Positions 1 through 5,434 of a stretch of 8,425 bases of DNA are shown in pieces. Source of the DNA: Clostridiales bacterium (lineage in GTDB: Bacteria; Bacillota; Clostridia; Peptostreptococcales; Anaerovoracaceae); NCBI GenBank assembly GCA_009778945.1, contig WRFF01000071.1:1-8425 (forward strand), given 5' to 3'. The translations under genes and the position numbers were made by a program. The notes beneath the pieces were generated by a model, which saw nothing but the letters and a program-made list of their open reading frames with translations, was not told where the DNA came from and did no database searches. The stretch's first letter is position 1, and the number at the start of each line of letters is the position of its first letter.

Positions 1-940
1 CTATCCGGAGATGGTGCGCTATAAGTACGACCCGGTTGCGTCCGCGAGCATCATCGCGTCGAGTTCGGCTTTCGGCTTGCTCATTCCGCCGAGCATCGGT
101 TTCATCGTCTATTGCACGATGACGCAAACCTCCGTCAGCGATATGTTCGCGGCAGGCATTGTGCCCGCGATTATCGTCATCATCCTTGCGCTGGTCACCG
201 TCAGCATCATCGCAAGGCTCAATCCGAAACTCATGCCGGCCGGTGAAAAATACTCGTGGAAGGAAAGGTTTATTTCCCTGAAGGGGCTGATCGGATTCCT
301 CATCCTCTTCATCCTCGTACTCGGCGGCATCTTCTCCGGCTTCTTCAGCCCGAGCGAAGGCGGCGCGATCGGCGCGGTCGGCTCTTTCGTCATCATGATC
401 ATCCGCCGGAACGCAACCTTCGCGAACATTTGGCGTTCGCTCCGGGATTCGGTCAAAACGACGGTCATGATCTTCATGGTTATGATCGGCGCGAATATTT
501 TCGGGACCGCCCTCGCGATGACGCAGATGCCGATTCGGCTCGCCCAGGTGCTTGCGGGCGGGAATATGTCCCCGTACGCCGTGCTCTGGATTATCATTGC
601 GGTCTATATCGGGCTCGGCATGGCGGTCGATACGCTGCCGCTGATCGCAATCCTCGTGCCTATCTTCTGGCCGATCGTGACCGCGTTCGGGTGGAACCCC
701 CTGTGGTTCGGCATCGTTATGGTCATGTGCATGCTGACGGGGCTTATCTGCCCGCCGCACGGCATTCCGTGCTGCATCATGTCCGGTATCGCCAAGGTCC
801 CGCTCATGTCGATCTTTAGGGGCGTGGCGCCCTACTTGCTCATGCTCGCCGTCGGTTTGGTAATCTTTGTGTACATAGAGCCGCTCTCGACGTGGCTGCC
901 GGAAGTGATGAAGGCTGCGCGGACCGGAGTCGGCGGCTGA
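1..940 (+). CDS. dctM: TRAP transporter large permease DctM, 5'-truncated by window edge
   Basis: This is the large membrane subunit of a tripartite ATP-independent periplasmic (TRAP) transporter, which forms the ion-driven transport channel. The reading frame is open to the left edge: the codons before the first Met (position 11) read Tyr-Pro-Glu, so that Met is internal and the true start lies outside. About 312 residues are visible; the family is usually about 425-435, so roughly the first quarter is missing. The visible part starts at the conserved PEM...YDP segment followed by a GLLIPPSIGFIVY-type motif. It then shows several hydrophobic helices, a G(L)GMAVDTLPLIAILVPI segment, and a C-terminal CPPHGIPCCIMSGIAK motif equivalent to the usual TPPxG region. 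It ends in a TGA stop 80 nt before dctP. Its position ahead of dctP and dctQ, not after them, is unusual. Family assignment is confident; substrate is unknown, although neighbours suggest an aromatic or other organic acid. Confidence 0.95.
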   Translation, partial: YPEMVRYKYDPVASASIIASSSAFGLLIPPSIGFIVYCTMTQTSVSDMFAAGIVPAIIVIILALVTVSIIARLNPKLMPAGEKYSWKERFISLKGLIGFLILFILVLGGIFSGFFSPSEGGAIGAVGSFVIMIIRRNATFANIWRSLRDSVKTTVMIFMVMIGANIFGTALAMTQMPIRLAQVLAGGNMSPYAVLWIIIAVYIGLGMAVDTLPLIAILVPIFWPIVTAFGWNPLWFGIVMVMCMLTGLICPPHGIPCCIMSGIAKVPLMSIFRGVAPYLLMLAVGLVIFVYIEPLSTWLPEVMKAARTGVGG

Positions 941-951
941 TATTCGGAATA

Positions 952-980
952 ACGGAACCGGCGAAAGCCGTCTTCGTTTT
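952..980 (+). other. Weak hairpin with T-rich 3' flank between dctM and dctP
   Basis: A short stem CGGC-GAAA-GCCG (959-970) with a GNRA-type tetraloop is followed by TCTTCGTTTT. An alternative pairing of ACGG (952-955) with CCGT (968-971) overlaps it. The stem is only 4 bp and the T-run is delayed and short, so this could be a weak attenuator or a transcript-processing point between the two genes, or nothing at all. No convincing sigma-70 promoter was found in the 80-nt gap, so dctP probably depends at least partly on read-through from dctM. Confidence 0.25.
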
Positions 981-1020
981 CAAAATAGTGTAAACAGTTA
1001 ATCAAGGAGGAGAAAGAAAA

Positions 1021-2151
1021 ATGAAAAAGAAATTGCTTTTCGTACTGGCGGCCGTCATCGCGGTGACGATGATGCTCAGCGCCTGCGGCGGCGGTAGCAC
1101 CACGACAACGCCTCCGGCGGGCGGCGGCGGCAGCCCGGCGGCCCCCGGCGGCAGCCCGACGACTCCGACGCCTCCGGCAGCAACGCCGGAAGTCACGCTG
1201 ATCCTGACGAATCACGATGCCGATGAAACCCTTTCGGGGCAGTGGTGCCACAAGTGGGCGGATATGGTCAGCCAAAAGAGCAACGGCCGCATCGAGGTCC
1301 AGGTAAACAACGGCGGTTCGCTTGCGGGCCCGACACAGTCACTTGACAAGGTCAAGGATGGCACGGTCGACCTCGCATTCGGGCTTCAGCAGTTCTATCC
1401 GGGGCAGTTCCCGATGACGGACGGCCTCAGCCTGCCGTATCTCCCGTACACGAGCGCTTCTCAGGCGAGCGACATCATGATGAATATCTGGATGAACACG
1501 ACTCTGCTGCAGAGCGACACGGGTTATCAGGGAACGAAAGTCATCCTGATCCGCTCGAACTGCGACGCCCCGATCACGACGGCGAGCAAGAAGCTCAATA
1601 CGGTTAACGATCTCCAGGGCATGACGATCCGCGCCTCGACAGAGTCCATCACCAACTGGCTCAAGGCGTTTGGCGCCACAGGCAAAGGCTGCCCGATCAA
1701 CGAGCTCTTCCAGAATTTGCAGAACGGCGCGTTTGACGGCGCCATCACGGACTGGCATGGCATCTATTCATACAAGCTGTATGACAACTGCGCGAAGTAT
1801 TTCGCGGACGAAGCCGTCGTTTACAGCCCGTATTATTTCCTCATGAACCAGGCGAAGTACGACTCGCTCTCCGCCGAGAACAAAGCGGTCATCGACGAGT
1901 GCAGCGGCCAGGCCGCGCTGGATCTCATGAACGGCGACTGGGATACCATGAAAGCCACGACAACGGACGCCATCACGAAGGCTGGCGGCGAAGTCTACAA
2001 GCTTCCGGATTCCGAGCATGCGAAACTCGTCGCGGCGGCTGACAAAGTCACATCGGACTGGATCGCAGCCAACGGCGATAACGGCAAGCAGCTTCATGAT
2101 AAAATCGTCGCGCTGTGCCAAACGACAGCCGGCGCTACGCCAAGCAACTAG
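1021..2151 (+). CDS. dctP: TRAP transporter substrate-binding lipoprotein DctP
   Basis: This is the extracytoplasmic solute receptor of the TRAP system; it captures the substrate and delivers it to DctQ/DctM. The N-terminus (MKKK, a hydrophobic core, then LSAC) is a lipoprotein signal with the lipidated Cys at residue 22, meaning the mature protein is anchored to the outer face of the membrane. Residues 23-56 form a Gly/Pro/Ser/Thr-rich linker. The DctP domain follows from about residue 57, including the DLQGMTIRAS segment whose Arg204 matches the conserved Arg that usually binds the substrate carboxylate, and an LQNGAFDGAITDW segment typical of the family. At 376 residues it is a little longer than usual because of the linker. 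The start is set by AAGGAGG at 1004-1010, 10 nt before the ATG. It lies between dctM and dctQ. The ligand is not predictable from sequence, but a carboxylate is likely from the Arg and the neighbouring decarboxylase genes. Confidence 0.95.
   Translation: MKKKLLFVLAAVIAVTMMLSACGGGSTTTTPPAGGGGSPAAPGGSPTTPTPPAATPEVTLILTNHDADETLSGQWCHKWADMVSQKSNGRIEVQVNNGGSLAGPTQSLDKVKDGTVDLAFGLQQFYPGQFPMTDGLSLPYLPYTSASQASDIMMNIWMNTTLLQSDTGYQGTKVILIRSNCDAPITTASKKLNTVNDLQGMTIRASTESITNWLKAFGATGKGCPINELFQNLQNGAFDGAITDWHGIYSYKLYDNCAKYFADEAVVYSPYYFLMNQAKYDSLSAENKAVIDECSGQAALDLMNGDWDTMKATTTDAITKAGGEVYKLPDSEHAKLVAAADKVTSDWIAANGDNGKQLHDKIVALCQTTAGATPSN
1125..1158 (+). repeat. 13-bp direct repeat in the DctP linker
   Basis: CGGCGGCAGCCCG occurs at 1125-1137 and again at 1146-1158, offset by 21 bp (seven codons), encoding GGSPAAP then GGSPTTP. 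It lies in the low-complexity linker between the lipid anchor and the binding domain. The in-frame spacing suggests expansion by slippage or unequal exchange, but two copies are few. Confidence 0.6.
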
Positions 2152-2181
2152 AAGTACCTGACGAGATTATCAATCACAATA

Positions 2182-2212
2182 CGCGCACGGCGGGAGACGC
2201 CCGCCGCGCGCG
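2182..2212 (+). promoter_or_regulatory. Strong GC stem-loop between dctP and dctQ
   Basis: CGCGC-A-CGGCGGG (2182-2194) pairs with CCCGCCG-C-GCGCG (2200-2212) around a 5-nt loop AGACG, giving 12 base pairs interrupted by a single A/C mismatch (2187/2207). No T-run follows, so it is not a standard intrinsic terminator. It ends 10 nt before the dctQ Shine-Dalgarno. Known binding-protein-dependent transport operons often have such intercistronic stems, which block 3' exonucleases and leave more binding-protein mRNA than permease mRNA; that role is inferred here. It might also limit dctQ translation. Confidence 0.75.
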
Positions 2213-2221
2213 GTTGACGGT

Positions 2222-2238
2222 AGGAGGTAAACACTTTG
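2222..2238 (+). promoter_or_regulatory. Ribosome binding site fixing the TTG start of dctQ
   Basis: AGGAGG at 2222-2227 is followed after 8 nt by TTG at 2236. No ATG or GTG with similar spacing exists in this frame, and the TTG start gives the expected short charged N-terminus before the first membrane helix. Confidence 0.8.
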
Positions 2239-2769
2239 GCAAAGGTGAAGAATTTCATATATTTGCTCGATACGAGACTGTGCAACGTCGCGATGGTAAC
2301 GATGTTCTTCCTGATGTGCTTCACAACGATTGACGTACTGCTCCGCAAATTCGTCCCGGCCATCGGCGGCATCGTGGACAGCGTCGATTTTACGAATTAC
2401 ATTTTGGTCGTGCTTATATTCTGCGGGTTTGCGTATCTTGAAACGCAGCACGGGCATATCCGCGTCGATGTGCTTGTGAATCTGTTCCCGAAGAAGATGC
2501 AGAATGTTTTGGAAGGGATTATGATGATTATCGCCGCCCTGGTTCTTTTCCTCACCGCCTACGCGTTTTTCTCAACCATCGCGTCGACGATAGCCGCTCA
2601 CAAGGGCACGACAGTCATACACTTCCCGCAGTGGCCGTTCGAACTGGTTGCGGGCATTGCGATCCTGTTCTACGGGGTTACGGTGCTTTTCCACGGCATT
2701 GAGGCTTTTGGGAGAAAAGAAGTTGTTGAGCCCGCGGGTTGCGATCCCGAAAAAGCCGCGGAAGCATGA
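2236..2769 (+). CDS. dctQ: TRAP transporter small permease DctQ
   Basis: This is the small, four-helix membrane subunit of the TRAP transporter that pairs with DctM. At 177 residues it matches the family size. Hydrophobic helices lie at about residues 17-36, 51-68, 92-113 and 134-153. The conserved DctQ signature appears as ETQHGHIRVDVLV (residues 69-81), directly after the second helix. It starts with TTG behind a strong Shine-Dalgarno and ends at TGA 2767-2769. The gap after dctP is 84 nt and holds a strong stem-loop. The next reading frame that would normally be dctM is instead a decarboxylase gene, because dctM lies upstream. The C-terminal tail (about residues 154-177) is charged and poorly conserved. 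Confidence 0.93.
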   Translation: MAKVKNFIYLLDTRLCNVAMVTMFFLMCFTTIDVLLRKFVPAIGGIVDSVDFTNYILVVLIFCGFAYLETQHGHIRVDVLVNLFPKKMQNVLEGIMMIIAALVLFLTAYAFFSTIASTIAAHKGTTVIHFPQWPFELVAGIAILFYGVTVLFHGIEAFGRKEVVEPAGCDPEKAAEA

Positions 2770-2783
2770 ATTATGGGTTTAGG

Positions 2784-2817
2784 CAGCGCGCTCGCATGGG
2801 TGGCGCTGTAGTTTTTT
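2784..2817 (+). terminator. Candidate intrinsic terminator/attenuator after dctQ
   Basis: CAGCGC (2784-2789) pairs with GCGCTG (2803-2808), giving a 6-bp stem with a 13-nt loop, optionally closed by a G-U pair. The sequence TAG and then six T (2812-2817) follow. It sits 15 nt after the dctQ stop and 26 nt before the decarboxylase start. The large loop makes it moderate rather than strong, so it may only partly uncouple the transporter genes from lpdCBD. No good promoter is visible between it and lpdC. Confidence 0.45.
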
Positions 2818-2829
2818 ATGAAAGTTTTT

Positions 2830-2845
2830 AAGGAGAAGACCAATG
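2830..2845 (+). promoter_or_regulatory. Ribosome binding site of lpdC
   Basis: AAGGAG at 2830-2835 lies 7 nt before the ATG at 2843, which supports this start for the 490-residue decarboxylase. Confidence 0.75.
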
Positions 2846-4315
2846 GCAGCGAAAATCAATGATCTGCGCTCGGCGATAGAATACCTCAAGACAATTCCCG
2901 GCCAGTACGCGGAAACAGACGTCGAAGTCGATCCCTGGGGTGAGGTTTCGGCTGTCTACAAATATATCGGCGCGGGCGGCACCGTGGTGCGCCCGACAAA
3001 AGAAGGGCCAATGCTGGTCTATAACAATGTAAAGGGCTTTCCGGGCCGGCCGGTCGCGATCGGCGTGCTGGCTTCGCGGAAACGCGTGGGCTATCTGCTC
3101 AATCATGATCCGGACCGTCTCGGCTTTCTGCTTGCGGACGCCGTACAGCGCCCCATCAACCCCGTACTGACGGACGAGAAGAATCCTCCCTGCCAGGAGG
3201 TCGTCTACAAGGCGACCGATCCGGGCTTCGACATTCGCAAAATCATTCCCACATCGACCAATACGCCTGTCGACGGGGGTTCCTATATCACCATCGGCAT
3301 GGCGTACGCCAAAGATGTTGAAACCGGCGAGAAGGATATCACGATCCACCGGCTCTGCGTACATACGGAAGACGAGATCTCCATGTTCTTTACGCCGGGC
3401 GCGCGCCATATCGGCGCGATGCGCGAGAAAGCCGAGCGCCTCGGCAAACCGCTTCCGATTTCCATCAGCATCGGCGTGGATCCGGCAATTGAGATTGCGG
3501 CCGGGTTTGAGCCGCCGACGACGCCGATCGGATACGACGAGCTCAGCATCGCGGGCGCGATCCGCGGCGAAGCGGTCAAAATGGCCAAATGCCTGACCGT
3601 CGACGCGGAGTGTATCGCGAATGCGGAATACGTCATCGAGGGCGAACTGATTCCCGATTATTATGTGAGGGAAGACCGCGTAAAGGAAAACGGCAACGCG
3701 ATGCCTGAGTTCCCGGGATACGTAGGGCCGGCCGCCCCGAAATGCCCCGTCCTGAAGGTCACGGCTGTGACGACGCGCAAGGATCCGATCATGCAGACCT
3801 GCATCGGGCCGTCGGAGGAGCACCGCAGCATGGCGGGCATCCCGACGGAAGCGTCCATTCTCATGATGGTTGAAAAAGCCATGCCGGGCAGGCTCGTGAA
3901 CTGCTATACGCCTCCGGCGGGCTGCGGCAAATATCTCGTGGTACTGCAGTTCAAGAAATCGCAGCCGAGCGACGAAGGGCGCCAGCGCCAGGCGGCGCTG
4001 CTCGCGTTTTCGGCGTTTGCGGAACTGAAGAACGTCATAGTGGTCGACGAAGACGTGGATATCTTTGATATGAACGACGTCCTGTGGGCGATGCAGACGC
4101 GTTATCAGGGCGATATCGACACGATTTTCATCCCGGGCGTGCGGTGCCATCCGCTCGATCCGTCGGAGCGTACGGATTACAATCCGATGATCCGCGATAC
4201 CGGCATAACCTGCAAGACCATCTTTGACGCGACGGTGCCTTTCGCGCTGAAGGGCCACTACGGCCGCGCGCCGTTCCTTGAACTGGATCCGAAGAAATGG
4301 GTGCCGGATCTGTAG
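2843..4315 (+). CDS. lpdC: UbiD-family prenyl-FMN-dependent decarboxylase, LpdC (gallate decarboxylase) type
   Basis: This is a non-oxidative decarboxylase of the UbiD family, which uses prenylated FMN made by a UbiX partner to remove (or reversibly add) CO2 on hydroxylated aromatic acids. Its length (490) and many blocks match what I recall of LpdC of Lactobacillus plantarum, the catalytic subunit of gallate decarboxylase: ETDVEVDP (24-31), YKYIGAGGTV (39-48), YNNVKGFPG (60-68), ITIHR (166-170), GARHIGA (186-192), FEPPTTPIGYDEL (222-234), AMPEFPGY (286-293), IGPSEEHRSMAGIPTEAS (321-338) and VDEDVDIFDMNDV (401-413). Arg170, Glu289 and probably Glu282 fit the family's catalytic Arg-Glu-Glu set; His189 and Glu233 fit the metal/cofactor ligands. 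These equivalences are from memory of family alignments. The lpdB and lpdD partners follow directly. Gallate or protocatechuate are the best substrate guesses; 4-hydroxybenzoate or vanillate (bsdC-like) are alternatives. No signal peptide, so cytoplasmic. Confidence 0.93.
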   Translation: MAAKINDLRSAIEYLKTIPGQYAETDVEVDPWGEVSAVYKYIGAGGTVVRPTKEGPMLVYNNVKGFPGRPVAIGVLASRKRVGYLLNHDPDRLGFLLADAVQRPINPVLTDEKNPPCQEVVYKATDPGFDIRKIIPTSTNTPVDGGSYITIGMAYAKDVETGEKDITIHRLCVHTEDEISMFFTPGARHIGAMREKAERLGKPLPISISIGVDPAIEIAAGFEPPTTPIGYDELSIAGAIRGEAVKMAKCLTVDAECIANAEYVIEGELIPDYYVREDRVKENGNAMPEFPGYVGPAAPKCPVLKVTAVTTRKDPIMQTCIGPSEEHRSMAGIPTEASILMMVEKAMPGRLVNCYTPPAGCGKYLVVLQFKKSQPSDEGRQRQAALLAFSAFAELKNVIVVDEDVDIFDMNDVLWAMQTRYQGDIDTIFIPGVRCHPLDPSERTDYNPMIRDTGITCKTIFDATVPFALKGHYGRAPFLELDPKKWVPDL

Positions 4316-4351
4316 GAGCGTCATAAATCAGGTTCGGAACAGAACGGTATA

Positions 4352-4918
4352 ATGGAACGGAAGATTGCGGTAGGTATCAGCGGCGCTTCGGGCGCAATCT
4401 ATGGCGTCAGGCTGCTTGAAGAATTAAAATCACAAGTTGCGGAAACGCACCTTGTGGTCAGTTCGTGGGGGGAATACACGATCCGTGAGGAGACGGGCTA
4501 TACGCCGGAAGCCGTGAAGGCGCTTGCGTCGTTTTGTTACGACCCGGGGGATATGGCGGCGCCGCTTTCCTCCGGCTCGTTTCCGCTCGACGCGATGGTG
4601 GTCGCGCCGTGCAGCATGAAGACGCTCGCGGGCATTGCCTGCGGGTTTTCGGAAGACCTCATCATGCGGGCGGCGGACGTCTGCCTGAAGGAGCGCAGGC
4701 CGTTGCTTTTGTTGACGCGCGAGACGCCGCTTTCCCGGATTCATATTGAAAATATGCTGCGCGTCACAGACGCGGGCGCGATCGTAATGCCGCCGGTACC
4801 GGCGTTCTACACGAGGCCACAGACCGCCGATGAGATCGTCGCGCAGTCTGTGGGGCGCGTGCTCGACCGCCTGGGGTTTGCCGCGCCCGGCTTGAAGCGG
4901 TGGCGGGAAGAAATTTAG
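4352..4918 (+). CDS. lpdB: UbiX-type flavin prenyltransferase, LpdB/BsdB type
   Basis: This enzyme attaches a dimethylallyl group to FMN, making the prenyl-FMN cofactor needed by the UbiD decarboxylase encoded just upstream. It is 188 residues, the normal UbiX size. Motifs visible are GISGASG (8-14) for the flavin fold, Ser37-Ser38, the SSGS phosphate-binding region (73-76), PCSMKTLA (86-93), ERRPLLLLTRETPLSRIHIENM (114-135) and PPVPAFYTRP (147-156). The ATG at 4352 is the only start codon in frame after a stop at 4313-4315, but no clear Shine-Dalgarno precedes it: the nearest purine stretch (GGAA, 4336-4339) is 12 nt away. Translation may therefore be weak or coupled to lpdC, whose stop is 36 nt upstream. 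Pairing a UbiX with LpdC and LpdD matches hydroxyarylate decarboxylase operons. Confidence 0.94.
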   Translation: MERKIAVGISGASGAIYGVRLLEELKSQVAETHLVVSSWGEYTIREETGYTPEAVKALASFCYDPGDMAAPLSSGSFPLDAMVVAPCSMKTLAGIACGFSEDLIMRAADVCLKERRPLLLLTRETPLSRIHIENMLRVTDAGAIVMPPVPAFYTRPQTADEIVAQSVGRVLDRLGFAAPGLKRWREEI

Positions 4919-4932
4919 GGAGAGGATTTGTG
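4917..4932 (+). promoter_or_regulatory. Ribosome binding site deciding a GTG start for lpdD
   Basis: AGGGAGAGGA (4917-4926) overlaps the lpdB stop codon and lies about 4-8 nt before GTG at 4930. An alternative upstream GTG at 4900 lies inside lpdB without a comparable purine tract and would add ten residues (AGRNLGRGF-like) with no family resemblance, so 4930 is preferred. Confidence 0.65.
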
Positions 4933-5358
4933 GAAGAACACGAGGGGGCTTCTTTGTATCTGGCCGAGGGGGAAATGCCGTATAGATTATGGGTGGGGAT
5001 CTGTTCGGTCGGCAATGACATCCAGATTACGGTCGGAGGCGGGGAGAGGGACCATATCGGCGCGGTTGCGCTTGCGGAACCGTCCGTAACCGTACATCCG
5101 GTGACGGGCGAGGCGGTGAGCCTGGCGGCCGGGGAAACTTCCGGTTTCTCCAGGATTCAACTGCTGTCGGCGGCCGGCCATAAGGATGCTGCCATCGCGC
5201 AGATGTTTGCGGGCGCTTTCTGCGGCACGTTTCAGGTGAATGTGGCCGTTGTCGCGGGCGTTCATGTCGATCATGCGACGGACGAGGAAATTGATATTTT
5301 GATGGGAAACGCGTCCGCGCTGCTGCATTCGGCAATCGACGCGTGGAAAATGAAATGA
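4930..5358 (+). CDS. lpdD: LpdD/BsdD-like small decarboxylase accessory protein
   Basis: This is a small (142-residue) cytoplasmic protein of the kind encoded beside UbiD/UbiX pairs in gallate and hydroxyarylate decarboxylase operons. The family has been regarded as a third decarboxylase component or a prenyl-flavin handling chaperone. Supporting blocks are ITVGGGERDHIGAV (33-46), a Gly-rich segment followed by His-Ile-Gly-Ala, and VNVAVVAGVHVDHATDEEI (103-121), which ends in the His-x-Asp-His-Ala-Thr signature. There is no signal peptide or membrane segment. The start is taken as GTG 4930, 11 nt after the lpdB stop; an extension to GTG 4900, overlapping lpdB by 19 nt, is possible. The tight spacing implies co-translation with lpdB. 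Family identity comes from recalled motifs plus position, so the exact biochemical role stays an inference. Confidence 0.82.
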   Translation: MEEHEGASLYLAEGEMPYRLWVGICSVGNDIQITVGGGERDHIGAVALAEPSVTVHPVTGEAVSLAAGETSGFSRIQLLSAAGHKDAAIAQMFAGAFCGTFQVNVAVVAGVHVDHATDEEIDILMGNASALLHSAIDAWKMK

Positions 5359-5381
5359 TAAAATAAGGAAGCGTTATTTTA
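5359..5381 (+). repeat. A/T-only inverted repeat after lpdD
   Basis: TAAAATAA (5359-5366) is the exact reverse complement of TTATTTTA (5374-5381), with a 7-nt loop GGAAGCG. The stem contains no G or C, so it would be weak in RNA. It begins directly after the lpdD stop and lies 53 nt before the ThDP enzyme gene. It could be a protein-binding site or a poor attenuator. I see no convincing promoter in the rest of the 76-nt gap. Confidence 0.35.
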
Positions 5382-5434
5382 AAAAGCAGTTGCTGAAGAT
5401 CTAATCAATATTTTCGCAGCGGACAGGAGACGGC

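Noticed and set aside
256..819. A 187-codon + strand frame inside dctM
   Set aside because: Arg/His-rich out-of-frame translation of a clear membrane protein gene; no family resemblance.
2828..4324. A 498-codon open frame on the - strand covering all of lpdC
   Set aside because: It mirrors the lpdC codons exactly, encodes an Arg/His-rich protein with no recognisable family, and is explained by GC-rich codon use leaving few stops on the opposite strand. lpdC itself has many conserved motifs.
5386..5414. Promoter before the ThDP gene (TTGCTG and TATTTT)
   Set aside because: The spacing between the boxes is about 13 bp, too short, and no alternative -35 box lies 16-18 bp upstream of TATTTT.
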